A stretch of 64,000 nucleotides of DNA from Bryobacteraceae bacterium (GCA_026129905.1 JAHCHE010000011.1:62001-126000), one strand, 5' to 3'. Shown: positions 37,851 to 47,124, numbered from the stretch's first letter. Notes: a model not told the origin generated them from the sequence alone. Numbers and translations: made by a program.

Positions 37851-38647
37851 CGCGTCCCCCTGCTTCGGGCCCGCCGGCTCAGGAACGCGAGCAGATCCTG
37901 AAACTCGCCGGCCGTCAGCCGCTTGTCATAATCCGCCGGCATCAGCGATTGTTCTTCGTATCGCAGGCCGCGCGCCTCCTCCCGCAGCAGCAGGTGGAGC
38001 CTGCCCGCCTCGTCCAGCAGTTGCAGCGAAAAATTCGTTTCGTTTTTCACGACGGCGCGCACGCGGCGGCCTTCGGCGTCGACAAAGCTCACGGGCTGGT
38101 AGCCGCGCGGGATGTGCGCTTTCGGCCGGGTGAGCGCTTCCTCGATGTACCGGAGGCTGCGCTCGGCCCCGAGGCTCGACAGGTCCGGACCCAGCAGGCC
38201 GCCGCGCCCGTCCACCATGTGACACTGCCGGCAAGCGCCTTTCCCGTCGAAGACGGCCCCGCCGCGCGTCAGGTCGCCGTTCACCGGCGCGTCCACGGCC
38301 GAGGCGCGCAGGCTGCGAATGTAGGCCACCAGCTTGCCGATGTCGGCGTCCGGCAGCGGCGTCGGCGGCATGAGCGTCCCTTTGATGCCGTTCTTGATCG
38401 CGTCGAACAGAGCGGCGTCGGTGGCCCGCAGGTAGCGCCGGTTGGCCGCCAGCGCCGGAGCGCGATCGCCCACCGTGCCCTTCAGCCCGTGGCACATGGT
38501 GCAGGACTGGTTATAGAGTTCCTCGCCCTGTTCCACTTCCGCGGGATTGAGCGGGGCGGCGTGCGCCGGCGGCCCGCCCCTGCCTCGCCGTCCCGGCTGA
38601 GCCCACGCCAGCGCCGCGCAGACCAGGAGAATCGCAATGGCCCGCAT
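37847..38647 (-). CDS. di-haem cytochrome c
   Basis: A 266-residue exported cytochrome with two CxxCH sites: Cys49-Thr-Met-Cys-His53 and Cys139-Arg-Gln-Cys-His143. The signal peptide ends near WAQPG. Each haem domain has the expected downstream methionine region (MPPTPLPDADI for the first). The end carries a motif common in such partners, RYEEQSLMPADYDKRLT. It is translationally coupled to the PQQ dehydrogenase and likely receives its electrons. It starts 6 bases after the DUF1080 gene. Confidence 0.92.
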   Translation of the reverse strand: MRAIAILLVCAALAWAQPGRRGRGGPPAHAAPLNPAEVEQGEELYNQSCTMCHGLKGTVGDRAPALAANRRYLRATDAALFDAIKNGIKGTLMPPTPLPDADIGKLVAYIRSLRASAVDAPVNGDLTRGGAVFDGKGACRQCHMVDGRGGLLGPDLSSLGAERSLRYIEEALTRPKAHIPRGYQPVSFVDAEGRRVRAVVKNETNFSLQLLDEAGRLHLLLREEARGLRYEEQSLMPADYDKRLTAGEFQDLLAFLSRRARSRGTR

Positions 38648-38653
38648 CCGGCG

Positions 38654-39502
38654 CTACTCGGCCTGGTCGTACCCCGTAAGCCGCCGCGCCCAGATGCTGC
38701 GATACCGCACCGGCACGTCGTGGTTCTGAATCACCAGAGGCGCTTCCGGACCGTGCGCCTCGAAGGGCTTGTGGATCCGGTGCGCCATCTGACCGACGAA
38801 CGCCTGGTGGTTGTGCACTACCACGCCGTTGTGCAGCACGGTGACGTACGGCGGCTTCACCAGGTTCGAGCCCTCGAATTTCGGCGCCTCGAAAACGATG
38901 TCGTAGAACTGCCATTCGCCCGGTTTTCGCGACGCGTTCACCAGCGGCGGAAACTGCCCGTACATGGACGCCGCCTGTCCGTCGGCGTAGGTGGCGGCGT
39001 CGTACGAATCCAGCACTTGGACCTCATACCGGCCCATCAAAATGATGCCGCTGTTGCCGCGCATTTGCCCGGTGTGTTTCGGGTTCGGCGGAATCATCCA
39101 CTCGACGTGCAACTGCATGTCGCCGAAACTGTCCCGCGTGGCGAGGCTGTCGCCGGTGGCGGTGATCTCGAGATACCCGTTTTCCAGCTTCCAGCCTTTG
39201 ACGGGCCACACCAGCCGCGACGTATCCTGGCCGTCGAACAGAACCACCGCGTCCGACGGCGGGCGGCTGGCCCGCTCCTGGGTTCCGGGAGCGCCGGGGT
39301 CAACCGCGGCGGGACGTGGCCGGTCGATATCGTGCACTTTCCAGCGTTGACCGGGAATGAGCGCGGTGTCGCGGTACCCGAGATCGCCCTGCACTGTCGC
39401 TTTGACGGGGACCGCCGGCTTGCCCTTTTCGGCCCCGACGAAGATCGCGGCGGCGCTCGCGCATGCGATCGCGGCTGCGGCTATAACGCTAGTTTTCGGC
39501 AT
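38654..39502 (-). CDS. DUF1080 exported protein
   Basis: A 282-residue protein with a signal peptide and a DUF1080 beta-sandwich (about residues 80-275): VVLFDGQDTSRLVWPVKGWK, FGDMQLHVEWMIP, GNSGIILMGRYEVQVLDSY, and WQFYDIVFEAP. The fold is concanavalin-like and relatives are tested or proposed 3-keto-glycoside hydrolases. It is first in a three-gene operon with cytochrome c and PQQ dehydrogenase, which suggests a link between sugar oxidation and glycoside cleavage. That link is inference. Confidence 0.88.
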   Translation of the reverse strand: MPKTSVIAAAAIACASAAAIFVGAEKGKPAVPVKATVQGDLGYRDTALIPGQRWKVHDIDRPRPAAVDPGAPGTQERASRPPSDAVVLFDGQDTSRLVWPVKGWKLENGYLEITATGDSLATRDSFGDMQLHVEWMIPPNPKHTGQMRGNSGIILMGRYEVQVLDSYDAATYADGQAASMYGQFPPLVNASRKPGEWQFYDIVFEAPKFEGSNLVKPPYVTVLHNGVVVHNHQAFVGQMAHRIHKPFEAHGPEAPLVIQNHDVPVRYRSIWARRLTGYDQAE

Positions 39503-39526
39503 CGGATTGAACTCTTAACAGGCAGG

Positions 39527-39994
39527 TTACCAGAGGCCGCCTCGGCCGTGAGCGCTCCGCCGCCCCAACGCCTGGGCGGACAGCCCGAGCCCGACGCCGC
39601 CGGCGACGCCCGCCGCGTTGGCGGCAAAGTCGTACATGTCGAAGTCCCGGTCCGGCGTCAGTCCCTGAGCCAGTTCCAGCAGGAACCCCATCGCCAAAAC
39701 GCCGACGGCGGAGACGGCCGCGGTGGAGCGCTTCTCGCGCAACATCGGCAGGAAGGCCAGCCAGCCGTAGGAAAGCAGGTGGATCACCTTGTCGCTGAGA
39801 TATTCGCCGATCAGTTCCAACGGCGTCGATGTGGCCGGCAGGAGCGAACCGACGATGACTCCGGCGCAGGTCGCCGCCCACAGCCCTCGCAGGGCCAGAC
39901 GCTGCCGGCGCAACGACGCCTCATCCGCCGTGGCGACGGGCGTGGTCCTGCCGCTTCCCTGGCCTTCCGCCGGCGGGGCGGCCCGTTCCCGCAC
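39527..39994 (-). CDS. VanZ-family membrane protein
   Basis: A 155-residue protein with about four hydrophobic helices and the VanZ block DKVIHLLSYGWLAFLP followed by DFDMYDFAANAAG. VanZ relatives lower teicoplanin binding; most are of unknown role. The start chosen is the GTG at 39994 because it overlaps the stop of the upstream gene (TAGTG) and has GGGAG about 10 bases before. An ATG at 40075 would add 27 residues inside the previous gene. Confidence 0.85.
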   Translation of the reverse strand: MRERAAPPAEGQGSGRTTPVATADEASLRRQRLALRGLWAATCAGVIVGSLLPATSTPLELIGEYLSDKVIHLLSYGWLAFLPMLREKRSTAAVSAVGVLAMGFLLELAQGLTPDRDFDMYDFAANAAGVAGGVGLGLSAQALGRRSAHGRGGLW

Positions 39995-42900
39995 TACCGG
40001 CCACTCCCGGATTGCGGAACCGCCCGTGCGTACGCGTACCTCCGCCCTTGCGGCATCGTGCGGAACTCCTTCCAACCGCCGGAGCGCGACGCGACCTCAA
40101 CCGTGCCCAGCGGCCGATCCTCGGGATCGTATGCCATCAGCGTCCCCTCGCCCTCCGCACGAAAGGCAATCTTCTCATTCCCGTAGATGTCGATCAACTC
40201 GGCGCCTCCCTCGCCCTTCCGGCGCATCGCCACGCTGCCCGTCGCCCCCAGATTGCCGTATTCGGTCCACTGGCCGCGACCGTCGAGGAACTCGTAGGCG
40301 GGCGCCTGCACGTGGTCGATTCGCCTTCCTCCCGCGTTGGCCGACAGCTCGCGAAACCGGTTCGCCGCATGGAAAGCGAGCCAGCCGGACGGGGGCAGTT
40401 CCACCGCCTGCCCCTGGCCGTCCTTGACCGTCCACGGTCGCCCTCCCCGATTGACAAAGACTTCCGCGCCCCTTTCATAAACGACATGCAGCCGCGATTC
40501 GGCGAGCGCGCCGGTGACATGCGCCTGGCTCGGCGTCAGAAATTTGCCGGCCGCATCGGCGTATTCGATCCGCTTCACCGGCTGGAAGGCGTATTGCTGC
40601 TGGAGTTGCTGCATCATGTAGTACGACCGCGCCAGGGCCTCCACACCGAACGGCTTTGCGGTCCCGAAGTCCTTCACCAGCCAGCCGAAGTTGCCGTAGG
40701 CGATCGTCGTTGCCAGAAACAGGTCCAGGTATTCCCGCCGTTTCTCCGACGCGGTCCAGTTCGGGTCCAGGTCCGCCATATAGCGGCTCGGGGCGCCCAT
40801 GCCGTACTCGGCGTGCAGCGGATGAATCTTGTGGAGGCGGAAGGCGACGTCCACCGGGTGCGTCAGCAGGTTCACGTTGGTGTAGACCCAGCCGTAGGCG
40901 CCCGTGTCGAGCCCCGCGTACAGCCACTGCATAGTGGCCTCGGTCTGCGACACGCCGTAGACCCGCTGGTCGTTTCGCAGCAACTGGCCGTAGGCGTAGA
41001 AGGTGGCCGCCAGCGTTCCCGCGCCCGGCACGCGCGCGTCGAAGTCGCAGTACTCCCATGGCGGAACGGCCGTGTGGACGTCGGTGTACGACATCTTCAC
41101 GCCGAATCGCTCGTGAATGCGTTTGGCGTAGTACTCGTCGAACTCCACCGCTTTCGCGGGCTTCAGCGCATAGCAGCGCGGCCACGCCCGCCGCCACTCG
41201 CCGTCCGGCAGCCGCTGCACGTGGTCCGGACTCCAGTTCGAATTCACCGTCGCGAAATCGGTGTAGTTGGTGTATACGCCTTGCAGCCACCCGAGCTTCT
41301 CCTGCTCGGCGACGTACCACCGCAGCCTGGCGTCGCCGCCCTTCTGCGGAGCGGCGTGCAGCTTCATCGTGAAGCTGTCGCCGTCGTCGCGCCAGGTCAC
41401 TTCGTGGCTGTGCTGCATAATCTTGTCGATGCCGTACGAGCGGATCAGCCGCGAGTTGCGATGGTCGGCTTCGAACGTCGGCGGCGCCGTCACCGTCCAC
41501 ACCACCTCCTTCGCGGTGTTGCGGGAAAGCGAGGGCGGATTCGGGATGGTGGGCAGCGTCTCCTCGTAGACGGGCGAATTCGTGACGAAGATCCGCTCGT
41601 ACAGGTTGTTGCGCGTCCCGTCGGTCTTCGGGATGTAGCGCATGCCTCCGTTCACCTCGGCGCCGGACGCGGCCGCCTTCGGCGTCTCCGACACGTACGG
41701 CTCCGACGCGTTGGTGCGATACCAATCCCACCACACCGACGTGAACACCGGACCTTTCGATAGCAGCACTCTCGGGTTCCAGTTGTAGCGGTAGGTGATG
41801 TACGGAACCACGATCAGCTTGGGATCGTCGACGCCCGCCACCTGCCCGAAGCTCAACTCCGTCGCCTCACCGCCGTCGCACCAGACATCGAGAACCAGCG
41901 ACTTCTGCCACAGCCGCAGGTTGTACTCCACGATGCGCGAGCCCACCCGGAACTTCGCCTCCACGACGCCTTCCTTCAGCGCAGCGGCGATCAGTTCGCC
42001 CTCCGCCGTCCGGCCTTCGGGCGTATCGGCAAAGAGAACGCCGCCGTTGTTGAGGGGGCGAAACGGCCGCCCTCCATTCACGCTGGCGGTCAATTCGCCG
42101 AGATTGCCGGCGCGCGGGCGATACTCGTACGTCACCTTCGCGTCGCGGCCTTCGTACCGGAACTCGAAACGGCCCGGCTCCGGCTGCGCCGCCGTCACGC
42201 GGAATCCAGTCTCGACGTTGGACGGAAGGATCGTCTCCTCGCGCGTCGGAAACTCGAGCGTGCCCTCGCCGGTGTTCAGTCCTACGATCTGGCCACGGAA
42301 CGGTTTCAGGTTCCGCTTGGGCTGCGGCTTGAGGTTCAGCGGCGGCAGCTTCTCGGCGTTGAACGCCAGCGCGTCGCAGAAGAAATACCTCCGCTCGGTG
42401 TTCGGCGGCATCGCGATTTCGATCCCGGAGAAGCGCAGCGGCGCCGCCAGGCGCGCCAGTTCCTCCTTCGCCGGACGCCGGTGAATCAGCCACCAACCCC
42501 GCCACTTGATGTCGGTGATCTGGATCGCGGTTTCCTTGCCTCGGGCGTCCACCAGCAGCACCGACACGTTGACCGGCGGCGCCGGATCGTCCCGCCGCCG
42601 TCCCCAGCGGTTGCCGTAGCCCCACATCTCGATGCTGTCGAAGGTCCGCGGAATGGCGATGGGCGCGGGCGGGCGCGCCACCACGCGGCCCGATCCCCCG
42701 AACGCGAACTTGCCGACGTGCTGTCCCCAGATCTGCTGCTCGCGCGTGCGCCGGAATTCCCCCGCCGTCCCGCCGTGGAGTTCCAGCGTCCACCCGTTCA
42801 GGTCCTCGAAGTCCACCAGCACGCCCTCGGGTTCCTGTCGCTCGACCCACGTCATCTCATAAGGGAACAGCCCGACCGGCTGCCAGGGATCGATCTCGTT

Positions 42901-43002
42901 GATCGCCGGTACGACCTTGTCCGGCGCGCTCGTCCCCGGCGCGGCGAGGGCGAGCAGACCACAGATGAGTACGGTGCGGGCGGCGCGGCCGGCCTGACGC
43001 AT
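39994..43002 (-). CDS. large exported protein, glycoside-hydrolase-like
   Basis: A 1002-residue exported protein with a signal peptide (MRQAGRAARTVLICGLLALA). Residues 30-200 look like a carbohydrate-binding beta sandwich (SIEMWGYGNRWG, VNVSVLLVDARGKE). A central domain has acidic/aromatic blocks such as YTNYTDFATVN, KMSYTDVHTAVPPWEY and VSQTEATMQWLYAG that suggest a TIM-barrel hydrolase, possibly GH101-like or DUF5696-like. The C-terminus is again beta-rich. GGAGG lies 5 bases before the ATG at 43002. I could not fix the exact family. Confidence 0.6.
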   Translation of the reverse strand: MRQAGRAARTVLICGLLALAAPGTSAPDKVVPAINEIDPWQPVGLFPYEMTWVERQEPEGVLVDFEDLNGWTLELHGGTAGEFRRTREQQIWGQHVGKFAFGGSGRVVARPPAPIAIPRTFDSIEMWGYGNRWGRRRDDPAPPVNVSVLLVDARGKETAIQITDIKWRGWWLIHRRPAKEELARLAAPLRFSGIEIAMPPNTERRYFFCDALAFNAEKLPPLNLKPQPKRNLKPFRGQIVGLNTGEGTLEFPTREETILPSNVETGFRVTAAQPEPGRFEFRYEGRDAKVTYEYRPRAGNLGELTASVNGGRPFRPLNNGGVLFADTPEGRTAEGELIAAALKEGVVEAKFRVGSRIVEYNLRLWQKSLVLDVWCDGGEATELSFGQVAGVDDPKLIVVPYITYRYNWNPRVLLSKGPVFTSVWWDWYRTNASEPYVSETPKAAASGAEVNGGMRYIPKTDGTRNNLYERIFVTNSPVYEETLPTIPNPPSLSRNTAKEVVWTVTAPPTFEADHRNSRLIRSYGIDKIMQHSHEVTWRDDGDSFTMKLHAAPQKGGDARLRWYVAEQEKLGWLQGVYTNYTDFATVNSNWSPDHVQRLPDGEWRRAWPRCYALKPAKAVEFDEYYAKRIHERFGVKMSYTDVHTAVPPWEYCDFDARVPGAGTLAATFYAYGQLLRNDQRVYGVSQTEATMQWLYAGLDTGAYGWVYTNVNLLTHPVDVAFRLHKIHPLHAEYGMGAPSRYMADLDPNWTASEKRREYLDLFLATTIAYGNFGWLVKDFGTAKPFGVEALARSYYMMQQLQQQYAFQPVKRIEYADAAGKFLTPSQAHVTGALAESRLHVVYERGAEVFVNRGGRPWTVKDGQGQAVELPPSGWLAFHAANRFRELSANAGGRRIDHVQAPAYEFLDGRGQWTEYGNLGATGSVAMRRKGEGGAELIDIYGNEKIAFRAEGEGTLMAYDPEDRPLGTVEVASRSGGWKEFRTMPQGRRYAYARAVPQSGSGR

Positions 43003-43227
43003 GAAGACCTCCATATCGAAGCGTTGCCGTCCGCTATTCTATCTCGCAGTTGCGCAGCGGATTGTCCGGAATGCACAGGCCGAAGGCGCCTCGTCGGATC
43101 GAACGGGCGGCCGCGGCGCGTCTCCAGCCCCGCCAGATACATCCGTGAGGCTGAAGAATTTCCGAAGGTTATACGAAGGCAATCGGAAGCTGCATTCACG
43201 CCGTTGCCGGCGCATACTGGACTCGTC

Positions 43228-43311
43228 ATGAGAACCATCGCGCTGCTGTCCGCCGCCAGGATGGCGGGCGCTCAAACCGCCGCCGAGCCTATCGTGGAGG
43301 CGCTGAAATGA
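43228..43311 (+). CDS. 27-codon open frame coupled to a membrane protein
   Basis: The frame starts with ATG at 43228 (MRTIALLSAARMAGAQTAAE) and ends in a TGA that overlaps the next gene's ATG (ATGA). The overlap suggests translational coupling. It could be a short leader or the scar of a deleted exported protein, joining a signal-like start to an unrelated end. No homology was recognised. Confidence 0.4.
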   Translation: MRTIALLSAARMAGAQTAAEPIVEALK

Positions 43312-43655
43312 GGACCGCGCTCTATTGGGCTCCCCGCATTCTGGCCATCGCTTTCGGCCTGTTCGTCAGCCTCTTCGCCCTGGACTCGTTCAGCGGCCAG
43401 GCCAGCATCTGGGTGAAGCTCGGCCGCTTCGCCGTTCATCTCATCCCGGTCGCGATCTACGCCGTCATCCTGGTCCTGGCCTGGCGCTGGGAGTGGGTTG
43501 GGGCCGCGCTGTTCGCCGCGCTCGGCGCTCTGTACGTCGCCACCATCGGGCGCCAACACCTGGACTGGAGCCTGATGATCGCCGGGCCGCTGTTCCTGCT
43601 TGCCGCTCTATTCCTGGCCGGCTGGTTGCGCCGCGCCGAACTGCGCCCGCATTGA
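43308..43655 (+). CDS. small hypothetical four-span membrane protein
   Basis: A 115-residue protein with four hydrophobic segments (residues 8-28, 42-60, 62-83 and 90-107). The sequence around LDSFSGQASIWVKLGRFAVHLIP resembles a widespread family of uncharacterised membrane proteins. It follows a coupled 27-codon frame. No function can be assigned. Confidence 0.75.
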   Translation: MRTALYWAPRILAIAFGLFVSLFALDSFSGQASIWVKLGRFAVHLIPVAIYAVILVLAWRWEWVGAALFAALGALYVATIGRQHLDWSLMIAGPLFLLAALFLAGWLRRAELRPH

Positions 43656-43735
43656 TCGCGCGCCGGGCTGCTGAGGAGCCGCTTCAGTGGCCCGGATGGT
43701 GCAGCGGCTATTACCTGACAACCATCGTTCTAGTT

Positions 43736-44407
43736 CTAGTTCCGGGGAAGCAGCCGTCGAAGCTCGGGAGAGAACTCCCGCAGCAGGTTGACAGCGGAGC
43801 CGATTCCCAGCCTCATCCCGACACCGCGCAGGGTCTCCGAGGCGCCCCGATGGCCAGACGGCATCCACAGGTTGCCAGTGAATTCGGCGGCGACGGTCGA
43901 GCCGATTCGTGCGATGTGTGGCGTCTGGCGTCCGTGCTTGTTATAAGTCACGAAGTTGGCCTTCAGGGCGTGGGCGGCCCGGAGGCGGAATCCCGGCTCG
44001 CTGCTTCGGAGATAGCGAACCTCGTGCTGAAGCAATGCCGCCCCGGCAGCCTCGTAAGTCTCCTGTAACGCGAACCGGCCGAAACGGTTGGCTGCACGCC
44101 GGCTAAAGCCCCCACTCCCTTGCCCCCATTCCGGCGGGTTGTTGTCCAGGTGCGACCCAAGGGCGGGGCCGGCGGCGCGGAAGAAAGCTCCCGGACTCCA
44201 GAATGCCTCCCGAAAATAGATGTTCCATCGGTCCTGTCCCGTCAACGGCCTGTACGATTCCGGCGTCTCCACAATTCGGGCGGAAATCTCGGCGGAGGGC
44301 GCTACGCGGCAGGCTTCGCCGCCGGCAGCCCTGACTTGCGAAGCGCCCGCGGCGAGCCACCATAGGAGCAGCGCTGGGGCGATCAACAAGGAGCCGGCGT
44401 TCGTCAT
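43736..44407 (-). CDS. exported hypothetical protein (acidobacterial type)
   Basis: A 223-residue protein with a signal peptide (residues 1-27 from the ATG at 44407, with AAGGAG 8 bases upstream). It has a well-formed helical core: DRWNIYFREAFWSPGAFFRAA, ETYEAAGAALLQHEVRY and AAEFTGNLWMPSGHRGAS. I have a sense that similar proteins occur repeatedly in Acidobacteriota but cannot name the family. No metal-binding or catalytic motif is evident. Confidence 0.7.
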   Translation of the reverse strand: MTNAGSLLIAPALLLWWLAAGASQVRAAGGEACRVAPSAEISARIVETPESYRPLTGQDRWNIYFREAFWSPGAFFRAAGPALGSHLDNNPPEWGQGSGGFSRRAANRFGRFALQETYEAAGAALLQHEVRYLRSSEPGFRLRAAHALKANFVTYNKHGRQTPHIARIGSTVAAEFTGNLWMPSGHRGASETLRGVGMRLGIGSAVNLLREFSPELRRLLPRN

Positions 44408-44433
44408 GTGGATGCTCCTTCGGCTCGCGGCGA

Positions 44434-44736
44434 TCACTTCCTGGCCTCGACTTGGGGGTTACTTATGACGAGTTGGCGCCGCACTTCCCGCTCCAGACGC
44501 TGCTCGCCCGCCTCGCCGATCTGGTCGGCGGCAAATTGCAATTGCGTGGCCAGCATGGCAGCGCTCAGAAACATCCCACTGCGTAATGTCGTATCATGGT
44601 CGTCTTCTCGCCCTCTTCTTTTGATCTGCACTCGGATTCCAGCGTCGACTGGCCCGCCCGCTCTGCTTGTGGCCTCTTCACGAAGTAGGATGCCGCTCCC
44701 GATGCATTGGTCTCTTAGATCTTCTGGAAGGATCAC
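44434..44736 (-). CDS. doubtful small protein
   Basis: A 100-codon frame beginning with GTG, without a clear ribosome site or recognised domain. The last 45 codons from an internal ATG look more protein-like (SAAMLATQLQFAADQIGEAG). It lies between the LysR-type gene and the exported hypothetical, on the same strand as both. It could equally be a chance frame. Confidence 0.3.
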   Translation of the reverse strand: MILPEDLRDQCIGSGILLREEATSRAGGPVDAGIRVQIKRRGREDDHDTTLRSGMFLSAAMLATQLQFAADQIGEAGEQRLEREVRRQLVISNPQVEARK

Positions 44737-44789
44737 ATCGTGTTTAACGATGTGATAGCCGGCGTCCTTGCTGGCGCTTGAATCCAGCC

Positions 44790-45704
44790 TCAGCGCTCGT
44801 CCGACTTCGGAAATAGCTTGTCACGCGCAGCTTCGGACAAGATCACCACCGCCGGATGTTTCAGCTTCCGCTCCACCGAGATGGCGTAGAAGCGCTCCAC
44901 CAAGGATTCCGGCCGACCGACGACGCTTACCTTGTAGTGCTCGCAGACTTCCTTTTCAATCGCAGCCGGAGCGGGGAAGATCCCGGCTCCTGCCTGCCCG
45001 AAGGTCTTCAACAGCGCGCTGTCCTTGAACTCGCCGACTACTCTGGGCCGGATATCCTGGGCGTCGAACCACTGCTCCAACGCACGCCTCAGCGTGGACC
45101 GCGCGCTCGGCAGCAGGAACGGCGCCCCGTCAAGACACCGCGGGTAGTTCTTGCGGTAGGAGGCGGCGATGGCGGAGGCGCCAAACAGCGTTACTCCGCA
45201 GCTTCCCAACAAGTGATTGAACGCCTTCACCCGTACCATCGACGTGACCGGAGCATCGGAGAGCACGACGTCGAGCTGGTGCTCGGCGAGGTCCGCCAGC
45301 AGACGTTCGGGCGTGTCTTCGTGGCAGACCAGTTGCACCGGCTCGGGCATCGATAGCACAGGACGAAGGACCCGGTAGGCGATCAACTTCGGGACCAGGT
45401 CCGAGATGCCAACCAGCAACCGTAGCGGGCGCCCTCGCGGTCTTCCCTTCAGCACGTCCTGTAACTCCCGGCCAAGGCTGAAGATCTCATCAGCGTAACG
45501 GTAAACGACCTGGCCAACCTCAGTCATTACCAAGCCACGGCCGGCCCGGGTGAAGAGCTTTTCTCCGAGGGTGTCCTCAAGCAGCCGTAGCTGCCCGCTG
45601 ATGGTGGGCTGAGCCAGGCGCAGCTTCTCACACGCCTTGGCGATGCTCCCTTCTTTGGAAACCGTCCAGAAGTACAGAAGGTGATGGTAGTTTAGCCACT
45701 CCAT
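44790..45704 (-). CDS. LysR-type transcriptional regulator, NhaR-like
   Basis: A 304-residue LysR-family regulator. The N-terminal helix-turn-helix begins EWLNYHHLLYFWTVSKEGSI and continues LAQPTISGQLRLLEDTLGEKLF, a pattern specific to NhaR (which starts with NYNHLYYFW). The effector domain covers residues 95-300. NhaR senses sodium and activates a Na+/H+ antiporter, but no antiporter is in the window. The ATG at 45704 was preferred over one 5 codons earlier because it aligns with NhaR starts. Confidence 0.88.
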   Translation of the reverse strand: MEWLNYHHLLYFWTVSKEGSIAKACEKLRLAQPTISGQLRLLEDTLGEKLFTRAGRGLVMTEVGQVVYRYADEIFSLGRELQDVLKGRPRGRPLRLLVGISDLVPKLIAYRVLRPVLSMPEPVQLVCHEDTPERLLADLAEHQLDVVLSDAPVTSMVRVKAFNHLLGSCGVTLFGASAIAASYRKNYPRCLDGAPFLLPSARSTLRRALEQWFDAQDIRPRVVGEFKDSALLKTFGQAGAGIFPAPAAIEKEVCEHYKVSVVGRPESLVERFYAISVERKLKHPAVVILSEAARDKLFPKSDER

Positions 45705-45924
45705 ACCGTCACTATACATTGGTTTAGACGATGAGAGGCGCCATAAGTATCAATTTGTCAATGTGATGGCGTCGACCCTATAGTTGAGTTCCGAGGGTGC
45801 TGCACCGAAAGGATAACCGAGTATGCGACTGCAATTGGCCAGCCATCGTGTTGATCTCGGCGCGGAACCGAAACGCTTTGTTTGGCATTGCGTTCACTTC
45901 GCCCTGGGACGCGCAATTGTCTGA
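45705..45924. promoter_or_regulatory. upstream region of the NhaR-like gene
   Basis: An inverted repeat CGCCAT (45739-45744) and ATGGCG (45766-45771) lies about 40 bases upstream of the regulator start. LysR proteins often bind such sites to control their own genes. No other feature was recognised here. Confidence 0.3.
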
Positions 45925-47124
45925 TTAGCCGATCTCCAAGGCCAGCATGGACACATCGTCCGCAAAGGCCGACGGAGCACACCACTGTTGGGCACTTGCC
46001 ATGGCGGATGCCAATCCCTCCGCGAGCGAAGAGTTGCGGTACCGGTCCAGCGCGTCGACGAGCCGGGCCAATCCGAATTCCTGCCCGTCGCTGTTTTCCG
46101 CCTCGATAACTCCGTCGGTGGACAGATAGACGCGGTCGCCCGGCTTAAGCTCCAGGGCCTGCTCCTCGTAACGCGGATTGGGGAACAGACCAACGGGAGG
46201 GGCGCTCCCCACAGCCGCTATTTGCGGTGGTTCGCCGGCGGGAACATACACGGGATTGAAATGCCCAGCCGAGACGTAGCGGAGTTTTCGAGTTTCGAGC
46301 TCGAGAATACCGTAGGCGATTGTGAAGTACTGCGGTAGGTCGGGATTGAAGGGGAATTGCTTGTTCAGTCTGGCTACAACGTCGGCTGGCGGCAAGACGT
46401 GGTAAGTACCACTGCCGTCACCGGCAGCTTGGTACAGCGCGGATTTCTCCCGGATCGGGGACAGGAGGTGACTCAGGGTGAAGGAGAGTAGGGACGAAGC
46501 TACCCCATGACCGGAAACGTCCAAAATGTACAGGGCGAGCCTGCGGTCGTCGAGCAGGAATACATTCAGTGTGTCGCCAGCCAGTTCCTGACAGGGCCGG
46601 AACGCCCAGGCTAGGTTGACTCCGGGAACCTGGGGTAACGCTTCCGGCAGCAACGCGCGCTGCAAGGCCGCAGCGGCCTCGAGATCCTGCTTCAAGCGCT
46701 CTGCGGCAGCCTCCAGCTTTTGGTTAGCCGCTTGGAGCGCCTCCTCGGTGCGCTTCTGCTCGGTGATGTCTGACTGCACCCCGATATAATGCGTCACCTC
46801 TCCGGCAGCGTCGCGGATCGGCGTGATGGAAAGGCGATTCCAGAAGGTGCTTCCGTCTTTCCGGTAATTGAGCAACTGGACCGTGCACTCCTGCTTCCGA
46901 TGGATTGCCGAGCGCAGCCTCGCCAGGGAGTCCACGTCCGTGTCAGGCCCTTGGAGAAACCGGCAATTGCGCCCCATCACATCTTCCACGGAGTAGCCGG
47001 TGAGCCGCTCGAAACCTGCATTCGCATAGATGATCGGGTTGTCAGGCAAGCGGCCATCGGCAATGACCACGCCCTCCGCCGTCGCCGACAGGGCTCGGTC
47101 TCGAAGTTCCAGTTGAGCCTTCAT
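45925..47124 (-). CDS. LOV-domain SpoIIE-type protein phosphatase
   Basis: A 399-residue light-sensing phosphatase candidate. Residues 5-125 form a PAS/LOV domain with the flavin motif GRNCRFLQG, placing the photoactive Cys at 54, and the supporting NYRKDGSTFWN and GVQSDIT strands. A coiled linker (125-165) leads to a PP2C/SpoIIE domain with ELAGDTLNVFLLDDRR, YILDVSGHGVASSL and FADDVSML metal positions. By analogy with RsbU/RsbP-type proteins it would dephosphorylate an anti-sigma antagonist. GAGGA precedes the ATG. It is a single-gene unit next to the NhaR-like regulator. Confidence 0.9.
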   Translation of the reverse strand: MKAQLELRDRALSATAEGVVIADGRLPDNPIIYANAGFERLTGYSVEDVMGRNCRFLQGPDTDVDSLARLRSAIHRKQECTVQLLNYRKDGSTFWNRLSITPIRDAAGEVTHYIGVQSDITEQKRTEEALQAANQKLEAAAERLKQDLEAAAALQRALLPEALPQVPGVNLAWAFRPCQELAGDTLNVFLLDDRRLALYILDVSGHGVASSLLSFTLSHLLSPIREKSALYQAAGDGSGTYHVLPPADVVARLNKQFPFNPDLPQYFTIAYGILELETRKLRYVSAGHFNPVYVPAGEPPQIAAVGSAPPVGLFPNPRYEEQALELKPGDRVYLSTDGVIEAENSDGQEFGLARLVDALDRYRNSSLAEGLASAMASAQQWCAPSAFADDVSMLALEIG

